Positions 36,717 through 45,286 of a stretch of DNA of 64,000 nucleotides are shown piece by piece. A program made the translations under genes and the position numbers. Within the stretch, counting starts at the first letter, position 1. Each line of letters opens with the position of its first letter. The notes below the pieces were generated by a model. That model was not told the origin of the DNA. It saw only the letters and a program-made list of their open reading frames with translations, and ran no database searches. Source of the DNA: Exiguobacterium sp. FSL W8-0210 (lineage in GTDB: Bacteria > Bacillota > Bacilli > Exiguobacteriales > Exiguobacteriaceae); the NCBI RefSeq assembly GCF_038006045.1, contig NZ_JBBOUK010000001.1:971001-1035000 (forward strand). Reading direction: 5' to 3'.

Positions 36717-37481
36717 TTAGAATGGTTGTTTATTTAACCAATGACCACCGTCAAGAGCAATACATTCTCCGTTCAAGTAGCGGGCTTGATCTGATACCAT
36801 CCAGCTTGCGAGCGTTGCGATCTCTTCCGGTGTACCGAATCGACCGAGCGGGACGTTGCGACGAATTCGTTCCGCGTGTTCCGGTGATAAAGCGAGTTTG
36901 TCAGCACCACCTGTCCGTTCGATCGGGCCTGGACTGATCGCGTTGACACGGGCTTGATATTTATAGCCCCATTCGACGGCAAGCGTCCGCGTCAAGTTCA
37001 GAACACCGGCTTTCGCAGCAGCACTCGGAGCGACACCAGCGCCGGCCTGCCACGCATAAGACGCAACGATGTTGACGATTTGTCCGCCAACGACTTGATC
37101 TTCCTGCCATCCTTTGACCAGAGCGTGACAGCAGTTGAATGTCCCGTTGAGGACGATATCGATGACCGTCTTCCATCCATTTGATGATAACTCGTCGGTC
37201 GGACAGATGAAGTTCCCGGCAGCATTGTTGATCAATGCTTCGAGACGACCAAACCGTTCGCGTGCTTGATTGACAGCAGCCAGACAAGCGTCAGCATCAC
37301 GGACATCCATCTGAATCGTCAGATGTTCACCTTGAATCTGACCCAATGCTTCATCCATCAGTCGCAAGCGTTCCGCGTCGCGTCCTGTAACGACGACGTT
37401 CCAGCCGGCTTCCTTTAAGGCGAGCGCCATCGCTTTCCCCATTCCGTTCGTTCCACCCGTCACCATGATCGTTTGTGTCAT
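36717..37481 (-). CDS. fadH: SDR oxidoreductase, probable 2,4-dienoyl-CoA reductase
   Basis: NADPH-dependent short-chain reductase of 254 aa, the size of Bacillus FadH (YkuF). The cofactor loop is MVTGGTNGMGKAMA, NNAAGNFICPTDELSSNGW follows as in 2,4-dienoyl-CoA reductases, and GPIERTGGADKL lies near the substrate site. The usual SDR catalytic Tyr-x-x-x-Lys is replaced by the dienoyl reductase pattern (APSAAAKAGVLNL, Lys retained). The start MTQTIM at 37481 has GGAGGAAG 6-8 bases upstream. Role: removal of pre-existing double bonds during unsaturated fatty acid oxidation. Confidence 0.85.
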   Translation of the reverse strand: MTQTIMVTGGTNGMGKAMALALKEAGWNVVVTGRDAERLRLMDEALGQIQGEHLTIQMDVRDADACLAAVNQARERFGRLEALINNAAGNFICPTDELSSNGWKTVIDIVLNGTFNCCHALVKGWQEDQVVGGQIVNIVASYAWQAGAGVAPSAAAKAGVLNLTRTLAVEWGYKYQARVNAISPGPIERTGGADKLALSPEHAERIRRNVPLGRFGTPEEIATLASWMVSDQARYLNGECIALDGGHWLNKQPF

Positions 37482-37530
37482 ATTGCTTCCTCCTTTATGT
37501 AATGAATGAACAGCCATTCATATTCTTTAT

Positions 37531-37563
37531 TCAAAAAAGAAGGAGCGAACTCCTTCTTTTTCT
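37531..37563 (-). terminator. Intrinsic terminator after ppaC
   Basis: AAAAAGAAGGAG pairs with CTCCTTCTTTTT around GCGAA. The minus-strand RNA ends with a run of T residues. It separates ppaC from fadH. Confidence 0.85.
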
Positions 37564-37566
37564 GAC

Positions 37567-38502
37567 TTATTGTGTTGCAAGAGCTGTATCTGTTAAGACA
37601 GGAACGACTTGTTTCTTACGTGATACGACACCTTCGAGGTAAACAAGGTTGTTCGTCGCTTCAAGACCGTAAGCACGCTCGACAAGATTTGCTTCTTTCC
37701 CGAGGACGAGTCCGACTGAGTTGTTCGTCAAGATATCCGTGACGATGAAGACGAATAGATCAAGACCTTTTGCAAGGATGACTTCATTGATCGCTGTTTC
37801 GAGTTCTGCTTGGCGAAGCAAGACTTCTGCTGTATCGACCGTGTTGACTTGAGCGATTTCGACTTTGAGTGTTCCCATCGTGAATTCTTTTGCATCAAGT
37901 GAGATCAATTCAGGAACGGATTTTTTCGAGAGATCAGCTCCAGCTTTGAGCATCTCAAGACCGTAGACGTTCGCATCGACACCAGCGATTTCTGCGAGTT
38001 CACGCGCTGCGATGATATCTTGCTCCGTGCAAGTCGGCGATTTGAACAGAAGCGAGTCAGAAATGATCGCTGATAACATCAACCCAGCGATTTCTGGTTT
38101 GATGGCAACACCATGCTCTTTGTAGAGCTTGTTCAGGATTGTTGCTGTACAGCCGACCGGTTCTGCTCGGTAGTAAACAGGGTCTGATGTCTCGAAGTTT
38201 GCGATCCGGTGATGGTCGATGACTTCTGTTACGGTAACAGCGTCGATATCGTTCGCACTTTGTTGACGTTCGTTGTGGTCGACTAAAATGACGTGTGACG
38301 CTTCCGTCGCGACTTCTGTCACGAGACGTGGTGCTGAAACTTTGAACGTATCGAGTGCGAATAACGTTTCATCATTCATTTCACCGAGGCGGATGGCTTC
38401 GGCATTGACACCGAGTGCTTTCTTTAATTCTGCATAAGCGATTGCCGATGTGATCGTATCGGTATCAGGATTCTTGTGACCAAATACTAAAACTTTTTCC
38501 AT
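37567..38502 (-). CDS. ppaC: Manganese-dependent inorganic pyrophosphatase
   Basis: Family II (DHH) pyrophosphatase that drives biosynthesis by hydrolysing PPi. It has 311 aa. Metal ligands are in [15 protein letters not shown] (His and Asp residues), [13 protein letters not shown] and [11 protein letters not shown] (the DHH motif). The C-terminal DHHA2 domain carries [11 protein letters not shown]. The start MEKVLVFG at 38502 has GGAGTGAACACGTC upstream, a moderate ribosome site. Confidence 0.94.
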   Translation of the reverse strand: MEKVLVFGHKNPDTDTITSAIAYAELKKALGVNAEAIRLGEMNDETLFALDTFKVSAPRLVTEVATEASHVILVDHNERQQSANDIDAVTVTEVIDHHRIANFETSDPVYYRAEPVGCTATILNKLYKEHGVAIKPEIAGLMLSAIISDSLLFKSPTCTEQDIIAARELAEIAGVDANVYGLEMLKAGADLSKKSVPELISLDAKEFTMGTLKVEIAQVNTVDTAEVLLRQAELETAINEVILAKGLDLFVFIVTDILTNNSVGLVLGKEANLVERAYGLEATNNLVYLEGVVSRKKQVVPVLTDTALATQ

Positions 38503-38559
38503 GACGTGTTCACTCCTCAATGATTGTTGTCTCGCCCTATAGTGTATCATATCTCGGAT

Positions 38560-39636
38560 TTAGAAAGCGTTCATTTTCACCATGATACCAGCGATTTTTT
38601 CACTCCAGAAAGGGTCTGACGCGTAAAAGACGTTCATGCCTTTTTGTTTGTTCCCAAGGTACGCCCCGCGGAAATAACGTCCATCCCGATCGAGATAATC
38701 CTTTGCGATGAATCGACCGGTCTGCTCGATCGAGTCCGTCAAGGATTTATAGACGGTCGCATCTTCTCCCGGTGCGGAATCGGTCGCATTGACGCCGAAC
38801 AAGTTATTTTTCTCGCGAGCAATCTCAGACCGTCCATAATCCGATTCGTGAATCGCATGTGCAAGCAGATAGGCAGCGTTGACACGGTATTTCTTTTCAA
38901 CGGACTTAAAGACTTTCCCTTTACCGATCAAGGGGCTGTCCGGTGCTTGCTCCTTGATGAACGCATCGAGTTGTTTGGCACTGAGACGCGTCGGTTTCGT
39001 CAAATCACGCGTTAATGTCTTCGATTCGACATATTTGCTCGTCCGAGGCGTCGTTTTCGTCGCTTCGCCGGCAACAATCAGCCCACCAAGTCCGCTGTCC
39101 GCGACGATGTAGTGAAGGAGTCGATCGCCCTTCGTCTGATAATACGATGCATTCGAGACACGTTCTGCCGGGAACGGACGTAAGCGGTCCGTTGGGACAT
39201 GCCCCGTCACGCCGGCGATGCTGACACGACTCGTCTGTTCACCGAACTCAAGCAACTGGACACGTGTGCCGGAAGCGACGTAAGTGAGCCGTTTCTTTAA
39301 CTCAGGGTCACGATGAATCGATAGAATACCACGATCGTCGACGATCCCAGTACCTGGTCCACCGAGGTAGACGTAGCGGTCGTCCGATGAACGTTTCACC
39401 GCGCCGCGCTGTCCCGCGTACTCCTTCGCTTCGGTGAACGTCTGGAACTCTTGTTCCATGATTTTGCCTTTTTCATAGCGCTCAGCTGAATAAGGCGCTG
39501 GTGGGGTTAAGACGGTCTTCGGTTCCTCGCGGAGCCAAAAGAACAAGAGAACTCCGATGAGGAAGAAAAAAAGCAATCCTTTTATCGAACCGGTCCGGCG
39601 CACGGGGCGACCGGGGCGGATAGTGCGTGTCGTCAA
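38560..39636 (-). CDS. Membrane-anchored N-acetylglucosaminidase (GH73 glucosaminidase domain)
   Basis: Peptidoglycan hydrolase held in the membrane by one N-terminal helix (about residues 20-38, IKGLLFFFLIGVLLFFWL, after a basic stretch), 358 aa. The middle (about 60-150) is an SH3-like region. The C-terminal glucosaminidase domain (about 225-355) contains YLLAHAIHESDYGRSEIA, with the catalytic Glu in HES, then NNLFGVNATD. It resembles LytG-type exoglucosaminidases that set glycan strand length. It stands next to ppaC with only 10 bases between stop and that gene's frame region. Confidence 0.85.
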   Translation of the reverse strand: MTTRTIRPGRPVRRTGSIKGLLFFFLIGVLLFFWLREEPKTVLTPPAPYSAERYEKGKIMEQEFQTFTEAKEYAGQRGAVKRSSDDRYVYLGGPGTGIVDDRGILSIHRDPELKKRLTYVASGTRVQLLEFGEQTSRVSIAGVTGHVPTDRLRPFPAERVSNASYYQTKGDRLLHYIVADSGLGGLIVAGEATKTTPRTSKYVESKTLTRDLTKPTRLSAKQLDAFIKEQAPDSPLIGKGKVFKSVEKKYRVNAAYLLAHAIHESDYGRSEIAREKNNLFGVNATDSAPGEDATVYKSLTDSIEQTGRFIAKDYLDRDGRYFRGAYLGNKQKGMNVFYASDPFWSEKIAGIMVKMNAF

Positions 39637-39718
39637 AGTAAATCACGTCCTTTAAAAAGCAATGGACATTCGTGTCCAACGTAGGTAGTCTAACAAAGAA
39701 AAACAAAAGGGGGTGAAC

Positions 39719-40675
39719 ATGTTGCAAATCGGTTATCGCACGCTGAAGACAGCGGTCGCTGCTGCGCTCGCGATGTGGATCGCAGAACAGCTCAAGCTCG
39801 ATTATTACGTCTTCGCTGCCATCATCGCCATCTTGAGCATCCAGTCGACACGAAAGAAGACGTTTCGGTCTTCTTACGAACGCATCATCGCATCATTACT
39901 TGCCATCGTGCTCGGATTTATTCTATTCGAGGTCATCGGCTATCGTCCGGTGACATTATTGATCTATTTCATTTTATTCCTTCCATCCGTTCAACGCCTC
40001 CGACTTCAGGACGGTTTCATCACGAGTGTCGTCATTCTGACACATTTGTATACGGAACGTCAGCTCAACGCGCACATCCTGTTAAATGAATCCTTATTGC
40101 TTGGCATTGGTGTTGGTGTCGGATTGCTTGTCAACATGTACATGCCAAGTCTCGATTTGTTGATTGACGACCGCCGAGAAAAGATTGATCAACGGATCGC
40201 TGCCTTATTCTTCGAAGTCGCCGCTGCGATCGAGACAGGGCGGGTCAATCATCATGCGTTGACGCTTGACGAGACAGAACGACTGTTACGTGAAGGGAAG
40301 GATGCCGCCTTAAAACGGATGGGAAACGCGATCGGTCGTCGGAACGATGATGAGGATTATGCCTACTTCCGGATGCGCGAACAACAATTCGAGTTACTGC
40401 GCGGTATCGTCCATCATGCCGAGGAACTGGTCCTCGTCGTCGAAGAAGGAAAAAAAGTCGCCGACTTCTTTCGGACGATTGGTGACAATGTCCGACCTGA
40501 AGCCGACGCAATGGTGTACATTTCAGAACTAGAGGCGTTATTGACACGTTTCCGTGCCTCTGCCTTACCCGTCACGCGGGAAGAATTCGAGGTCCGCTCT
40601 GCCTTACTACACATGCTACAAGAAGCGGAGCAATATTTACGTTTAAAACAACGCTACGTCAATCAAAAGAAATAA
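39719..40675 (+). CDS. Aromatic acid exporter family protein (ArAE_1/DUF939, YqjA-like)
   Basis: Membrane protein of 318 aa from the ATG at 39719, preceded by AAAGGGGGTG. The N-terminal half has about five or six helices (KTAVAAALAMWIAEQ, VFAAIIAILSIQSTRKKTF, LLIYFILFL, LGIGVGVGLLVNMYMPS). The C-terminal half (about 155-318) is cytosolic and helical, with LLIDDRREKIDQRIAALFFE, the DUF939_C region. Bacillus YqjA is the probable counterpart; nearby PepT-like and RNase Z genes match the yqj gene neighbourhood. The substrate is unknown. Confidence 0.85.
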   Translation: MLQIGYRTLKTAVAAALAMWIAEQLKLDYYVFAAIIAILSIQSTRKKTFRSSYERIIASLLAIVLGFILFEVIGYRPVTLLIYFILFLPSVQRLRLQDGFITSVVILTHLYTERQLNAHILLNESLLLGIGVGVGLLVNMYMPSLDLLIDDRREKIDQRIAALFFEVAAAIETGRVNHHALTLDETERLLREGKDAALKRMGNAIGRRNDDEDYAYFRMREQQFELLRGIVHHAEELVLVVEEGKKVADFFRTIGDNVRPEADAMVYISELEALLTRFRASALPVTREEFEVRSALLHMLQEAEQYLRLKQRYVNQKK

Positions 40676-40770
40676 AACATCGTCGAGGCAAACGTACCGA
40701 TCAGGAAGATTGCTAAGATCCCGATCGTCGTCCATTTGATGATGCGTTGTTGTTTCGATGGTTTTGCCAT
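40663..40770 (-). CDS. 35-aa single-pass membrane protein (Prli42/DUF4044-like)
   Basis: A short frame starts with ATG at 40770 and ends with TGA at 40663. It encodes a basic, hydrophilic start (MAKPSKQQRIIKWTTIG) followed by a single hydrophobic helix (ILAIFLIGTFASTMFYFF). GAGAGGAG lies 11 bases upstream. Size, basic N-terminus and single C-terminal helix resemble Prli42, the short membrane protein that anchors the stressosome in Listeria, and DUF4044 peptides. Its last 13 bases overlap the end of the YqjA-like gene on the other strand. Identity is an inference from layout only. Confidence 0.6.
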   Translation of the reverse strand: MAKPSKQQRIIKWTTIGILAIFLIGTFASTMFYFF

Positions 40771-40907
40771 ATCGTCATTGACTCCTCTCTCGTATCGACT
40801 GATTACTGCCATTGTACAAACAACCTTTCAGAAGTGCAAATGACGATGGGGATGGTATACTAAAAAAGCGCTAGTGGATTGAAACATAATAAGAGGAGGG
40901 TTTTGTC

Positions 40908-42032
40908 ATGGTCAATGAACAACGTGTATTAGATACGTTTTTAGAACTTGTCCAGATCGATTCGGAATCAAAAGAGGAGGCACGCATTTGTGCTCACTTG
41001 AAAAAAACGTTCGAGGATCTCGGATGTGAAGTGTTCGAGGATGACGCTTCGTCCAAGACGGAACATAAAGGAAACAATTTAATCGTCACGCTTCCAGCAA
41101 CAAAAGAAGGCGTCGATAAAATTTATTTCACTTCCCATATGGATACGGTATTCCCGGGTCAAGGCATTAAACCAATCATCGAGGACGGTTACGTCAAGAC
41201 GGACGGCACAACGATTCTTGGGGCAGATGATAAAACAGGTCTCGCATCTCTGATCGAACTCGTGCATGTATTAAATGAAACGAAACAACCTCACGGGAAA
41301 ATTCAGTTCGTCATCACAGTCGGTGAAGAATCTGGGCTCGTCGGTGCGATGGTTCTTGATCCATCCAAAATCGATGCCGATTATGGTTTTGCACTTGATT
41401 CAGATGGAAAAGTCGGAGACATCATTACGGCTGCTCCAACGCAAGCAAAAGTCAATGCGAAGATTTTCGGGAAAACAGCGCATGCTGGTGTCGCACCGGA
41501 AAAAGGTGTCTCGGCGATTACGATTGCGTCGAAAGCGATCGCGAAGATGCCGCTCGGTCGGATTGATGAAGAGACGACAGCGAACATCGGACGGTTCAGC
41601 GGTGGTGGTCCATCAACGAACATCGTTTGTGATTATGTCGAAATCTTCGCGGAAGCACGGTCACTCGTCGCTCCGAAGATGGAAGCACAGACAGAGAAAA
41701 TGAAAGCGGCGTTCGAAGAAGCAGCAGCAGAACTTGGTGGTCGTGCTGAAGTTGAAGTCAAGGTCATGTACCCGGGCTTTAAGTTCGAAGATGGAGATCA
41801 AGTCGTCGAAGTCGCGAAAGCAGCGATCACACAACTCGGACGCACGCCACGCCTCTTACATTCTGGTGGCGGATCAGATGCCAATGTCATTGCTGGTTTT
41901 GGTATCCCAACGGTCAACTTGGCTGTCGGATATGAAGATATCCACACGACGAATGAAAAGATGCCAATCGAAGAACTCGTCAAAACAGCGGAACTTTGCG
42001 TGACGTTAGTTGATTACATCACGAACAAATAA
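40908..42032 (+). CDS. M20-family peptidase T-like protein (YqjE-like)
   Basis: Zinc-dependent cytosolic aminopeptidase of 374 aa, related to tripeptidase PepT. Metal and catalytic sites: FTSHMDTVFPG (His-Asp), LGADDKTGLASLIE (bridging Asp), TVGEESGLVGA (catalytic Glu-Glu) and LALDSDGKVGD. A dimerisation domain lies at about 180-290, and the final ligand is in IPTVNLAVGYEDIHT. GAGGAGG precedes the ATG. A strong terminator follows. Confidence 0.9.
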   Translation: MVNEQRVLDTFLELVQIDSESKEEARICAHLKKTFEDLGCEVFEDDASSKTEHKGNNLIVTLPATKEGVDKIYFTSHMDTVFPGQGIKPIIEDGYVKTDGTTILGADDKTGLASLIELVHVLNETKQPHGKIQFVITVGEESGLVGAMVLDPSKIDADYGFALDSDGKVGDIITAAPTQAKVNAKIFGKTAHAGVAPEKGVSAITIASKAIAKMPLGRIDEETTANIGRFSGGGPSTNIVCDYVEIFAEARSLVAPKMEAQTEKMKAAFEEAAAELGGRAEVEVKVMYPGFKFEDGDQVVEVAKAAITQLGRTPRLLHSGGGSDANVIAGFGIPTVNLAVGYEDIHTTNEKMPIEELVKTAELCVTLVDYITNK

Positions 42033-42044
42033 GCTGATGAAACA

Positions 42045-42084
42045 CAAAAAAGAGTGTACCGCAACATTGCGGTACACTCTTTAT
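42045..42084. terminator. Bidirectional terminator after the PepT-like gene
   Basis: AAAGAGTGTACCGCAA and TTGCGGTACACTCTTT are exact complements around a short loop. It serves the peptidase gene and the convergent small gene. Confidence 0.9.
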
Positions 42085-42094
42085 CATTGTACGA

Positions 42095-42274
42095 TTAAAC
42101 TACTTGAGGACGATCCACATATTCCATAGACTCTAGAACGAGTTCTTCTGTACATAATAAGGTCGAAGCGATTTCATCGATTTGAATCGACTTTCCGTAT
42201 TTTTGCCGATAACTCTCGTTCAGTTTGCGGGCTTCCCGGACGATGCGGGCATAGGTCCGTTCAATCTTAGTCAT
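42095..42274 (-). CDS. 59-aa protein resembling sigma-70 region 3
   Basis: A small basic protein begins at the ATG 42274 with GGAAGGTGG about 8 bases upstream. The sequence runs MTKIERTYARIVREARKLNE, then YRQKYGKSIQIDEIASTLLC, then TEELVLESMEY. This follows the pattern of region 3 of SigB/SigF-type sigma factors (helical R/K-rich stretch, then I-x-EIA-x-L-x-x-x-EE-x-V-x-x-x-ME). Regions 2 and 4 are absent. It could be a free-standing RNA-polymerase or DNA-binding module, or just a short helix-turn-helix protein. Divergent from rnz. Confidence 0.6.
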   Translation of the reverse strand: MTKIERTYARIVREARKLNESYRQKYGKSIQIDEIASTLLCTEELVLESMEYVDRPQVV

Positions 42275-42382
42275 GGAAAAAACCACCTTCCAAATCTGAA
42301 TAGGTACAGTTTACCATGCTTCAACAGACGAAAGGTGTATTTTGTGTATAAAAAATGCTAATTTTACGAAAAGGGGAAAAAG

Positions 42383-43288
42383 ATGGAATTTTATTTTTTA
42401 GGGACAGGGGCCGGTATGCCGTCGAAACAACGGAACGTCACATCGATTGCCTTGTTACACCCCAAAATGACCTGGTTGTTCGATTGTGGAGAAGCGACAC
42501 AACATCAAATCTTACACAGTCCGATCAAACCACGGAAAGTCAACGCAATCTTCATTACCCATTTACACGGGGATCATATCTTTGGTTTACCAGGATTCAT
42601 TAGTACAAGAGCTGCCTTAGAGGGAACGACGCCACTAACGATCTATGGACCGACCGGGATTAAGGAATGGATGGACGCGACGTTACGGATCACAGGGACG
42701 TATTTGCGATATCCGCTCCGAATCGTCGAAGTCGAGGACGGTCAAACGTATGAACAAAATGGTTTCCGCGTGACAGTGCGGTCACTTGAACACCGCTTCC
42801 CGGCGTTCGGGTACCGACTTGAAGGACCAGAAGAGCGTGGTGCATTACGTGTCGATGCCTTGCAAACGTTAGGCGTGCCGTCTGGTCCGCTCTATCGCCG
42901 GATCACACAGGAAGAAACGTTCGAGTTCGATGGCACGGTCTATACGTCGTCCGATTTTTTAGAAGCACCGAAACCAGGTGTCAAACTTGCGGTTCTTGGT
43001 GATACGATGCCGTGTGCGGCATCAATCGATCTTGCGCGTGACGTCGATGTATTAGTCCATGAAGCGACGTTTGCAGATCGAGAAGTCGAACATGCGGGAC
43101 GCTTCGGTCACTCGACTGCCCGTCAGGCAGCTGTCATCGCTGATACGGCTCAGGCGAAAAAGCTTCTCTTGACGCACGTATCCGCGCGTTATGTCGAGCA
43201 AGAAGAAGTACTGGAACAAGAAGCACGAGAAGTGTTCGCGAACAGTCATTTGATGTTTGATCACCGGATTGTTCCGGTGAAAGGATAA
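42383..43288 (+). CDS. rnz: Ribonuclease Z
   Basis: Zinc endonuclease that matures the 3' ends of tRNA precursors lacking an encoded CCA. It has 301 aa. The metallo-beta-lactamase motif is THLHGDHIFGLPG (near residue 63), followed by VRSLEHRFPAFGYRL, LAVLGDTMPC and the C-terminal HVSARY. The substrate-binding exosite loop is in the middle. AAAAGGGGAAAAAG precedes the ATG. Four bases separate its stop from the next ORF, so it heads the ECF-containing gene run. Confidence 0.94.
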   Translation: MEFYFLGTGAGMPSKQRNVTSIALLHPKMTWLFDCGEATQHQILHSPIKPRKVNAIFITHLHGDHIFGLPGFISTRAALEGTTPLTIYGPTGIKEWMDATLRITGTYLRYPLRIVEVEDGQTYEQNGFRVTVRSLEHRFPAFGYRLEGPEERGALRVDALQTLGVPSGPLYRRITQEETFEFDGTVYTSSDFLEAPKPGVKLAVLGDTMPCAASIDLARDVDVLVHEATFADREVEHAGRFGHSTARQAAVIADTAQAKKLLLTHVSARYVEQEEVLEQEAREVFANSHLMFDHRIVPVKG

Positions 43289-43291
43289 CCG

Positions 43292-44188
43292 ATGGACTTT
43301 CTTATTCTTTGGGCACTCTTTTTATTGGCCGCTAGTGGTTTAGGATTTTTGCTCGAACGTCGGACCGAAAAAGAAACATACTTGTACATGAAATTCATTT
43401 TTTATGCGTGTCTCGGGGCCGTGTCGTTTCCGGTCTATGATATTCAATTACCACTCGGCATCATCATCTTCTTGATCGTATTGCATCCAAAAAAGAATTC
43501 GCGTTACAAACGGTACATGGCATTATTCGGATTCCTGTTCTTCCTGTTCCAACTTTTCCTTGGACCGTTTGATGCCGGAACGTTGCGGGAAGAAACCCAA
43601 CAGATTGGTCGCGTGGCCATCACAGATGACTCGTTTGATAGCTTTCTTAATCAAATCGAACGCCGTGTCGGAGAAGACGGGCTGCGGATGGAACAAAGTC
43701 GGTTGATGTTCGATCGGGGCGGGAATCTCCGGAACGCCTCGTTTGAGATGCTCGTCGAAACACCGAAACGCTTCATTCGTTACGATGTCAGTTACCAGGA
43801 GTTGACGGGAACGATTTCCTATCGACCGCGTGAAGAGTTGACGACAAAATCGTTGACGTCGTATTACCAGAAACTGATTGATGCGAATCAATCGTTTGAG
43901 ACGTTGCGAAAGCTTTCGATTCATGAGATTTTACATGATTCCAAAACACCCTATGTCGAGATGGATCTCGATGGGCTCTATGAAACGTTTAGTCTGCAGG
44001 ATGCAACGGTCTTCTTGATTGATGACGAAGGAAAACTGATTCCGTACGTCAATACAGGGGACGATGTCTTAGCGAATGCGGTCCGTCTGACCTATTACCG
44101 TTCTGACGGTCAATCCTTACGCAATAAAACTATTCTGTTATATAATTACAGCTTTGAGACATCAAGGCGAAAAGGAGTCGTACGATGA
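43292..44188 (+). CDS. Membrane protein of unknown function (ECF operon, gene 1)
   Basis: Predicted 298-aa protein that I do not recognise. The N-terminal third is membrane-embedded with three or four helices (ILWALFLLAASGLGFLL, YMKFIFYACLGAVSF, LGIIIFLIVLHP, YMALFGFLFFLFQLFL). Residues about 95-298 are soluble and carry no obvious catalytic motif. It begins 4 bases after rnz and overlaps the DUF4430 lipoprotein gene by 4 bases, so it is likely made together with the uptake system. Confidence 0.8.
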   Translation: MDFLILWALFLLAASGLGFLLERRTEKETYLYMKFIFYACLGAVSFPVYDIQLPLGIIIFLIVLHPKKNSRYKRYMALFGFLFFLFQLFLGPFDAGTLREETQQIGRVAITDDSFDSFLNQIERRVGEDGLRMEQSRLMFDRGGNLRNASFEMLVETPKRFIRYDVSYQELTGTISYRPREELTTKSLTSYYQKLIDANQSFETLRKLSIHEILHDSKTPYVEMDLDGLYETFSLQDATVFLIDDEGKLIPYVNTGDDVLANAVRLTYYRSDGQSLRNKTILLYNYSFETSRRKGVVR

Positions 44189-44589
44189 AAAAATGGTTAT
44201 TTGCCGCAAGTATCGTGTTACTTGCCGGTTGCGCGGAAGCAAAAGAGGAACAACAAACAGCGTCTTGTGAGGCGGAAATTAAGGTATCGGTCGTGGATCA
44301 CGTCAAGGATAAGACGTTGTTTGATAAAGACGTATGCTTGAACGAAAACGATACAGCACTGGATGCACTTGAAGATACGACGCTCGATGTCGTCAAAACA
44401 GGTAAAGGTGAGATGGCATATGTCACTGCAGTCGATGGGATTCGAGAGAAATCAGCTGGAGCAGGTAGTGGCTGGGTCTTCGGGGTCAACGGCAAACCAG
44501 GCGAAGTCGGTGCTGGAAGTTACGAACTGAAAAAAGGAGATCGTCTCGAATGGCGATTTGAAAAAGATGCAATGGCTTATTTTGAGTAA
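44185..44589 (+). CDS. DUF4430 lipoprotein
   Basis: Surface lipoprotein of 134 aa. The signal peptide ends in the lipobox VLLAGC (Cys 17). The mature domain matches DUF4430: SGWVFGVNGKPGEVGAGSYELKKGDRLEWRFE at the C-terminus, the GW-x-x-x-(V/L)NG ... GD-x-(L/I)-(E/V)-W pattern seen in cobalamin-binding-like domains. DUF4430 proteins often accompany ECF transporters and are proposed to capture the substrate for the S component. The following T, A and S genes support that. It overlaps ecfT by 32 bp. Confidence 0.85.
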   Translation: MKKWLFAASIVLLAGCAEAKEEQQTASCEAEIKVSVVDHVKDKTLFDKDVCLNENDTALDALEDTTLDVVKTGKGEMAYVTAVDGIREKSAGAGSGWVFGVNGKPGEVGAGSYELKKGDRLEWRFEKDAMAYFE

Positions 44590-45286
44590 ACCAGAACGGG
44601 AGCGACTTCACCCAGTGAACGTCGCTCTCTTTTTCATCGGGATGATTACGATCCCGTTCGTCCTCACACATGATCAATCCGTGATCGTCGTCTATCATCT
44701 GCTCTTGTTTTTATTCGTTCAAGAACGGACAGTGTTTCGCTATTTAGTTCTCCCGGCTCTTTATGCGGTCATGATGTGCGTCCCGCTTCTTTATGGTGCA
44801 AGTATCGACACGGTGGCAATCTATGAAACGACGGTCCAAGTGACGTTATTCATCACGTCGAGTCAATGGATTTTTACATTGGTTCGACTCGATCAGATGG
44901 GACCGTTGTTTCGTTTCTTACCTCGACTGACACGATTGACGGGGATGGTGTTGGCGCTGATTCCGTCTTTCTTACGGACTTGGCCGGAAGTCAAGATGAG
45001 TCATCCGAAAGCGTCGCTTGCTGTTCGACTGGAGCGGATGGCCGCCTATCATATCGTACCGATCGAAGCGGTGCCGTCTCGCTTAAGACCGATCATGCGA
45101 CGTGATGTTCAGACAGGCTTATTGCTTGCGGCAGGACTGGCTCTTTGTCTGACACCATGGGCGATCATTCCGGCGCTGATTTTGCCTATAGTGCTATTAT
45201 TTACAAAAGGAGGAATCCGGGATGCCTATCATGTATATCGACACAAATCGCGAAGAGCGACTACGTCAACAGGCGAGCGAACATGA
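44558..45286 (+). CDS. ECF transporter T component (EcfT-like permease)
   Basis: Transmembrane energy-coupling protein of 242 aa that links ATPase and substrate-binding S component. About five helices are evident (NVALFFIGMITIPFVLT, VVYHLLLFLFVQ, YLVLPALYAVMMCVPLLYG, MVLALIPSFL and ALCLTPWAIIPALILPIVLLF). The cytosolic coupling region includes LTGMVLALIPSFLRTWPEVKMSHPKA and SRLRPIMRRDVQTGL, weakly like the A-R-(G/A) coupling helices of EcfT. A start at 44567 (MQWLIL) is also possible. It overlaps the upstream gene by 32 bp and the ATPase gene by 65 bp. Confidence 0.8.
   Translation: MKKMQWLILSKPERERLHPVNVALFFIGMITIPFVLTHDQSVIVVYHLLLFLFVQERTVFRYLVLPALYAVMMCVPLLYGASIDTVAIYETTVQVTLFITSSQWIFTLVRLDQMGPLFRFLPRLTRLTGMVLALIPSFLRTWPEVKMSHPKASLAVRLERMAAYHIVPIEAVPSRLRPIMRRDVQTGLLLAAGLALCLTPWAIIPALILPIVLLFTKGGIRDAYHVYRHKSRRATTSTGERT

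Noticed and set aside
42355-42603. 82-codon frame overlapping the start of rnz
   Set aside because: The rnz frame carries the metallo-beta-lactamase motifs; the other frame ends within it and lacks a domain.
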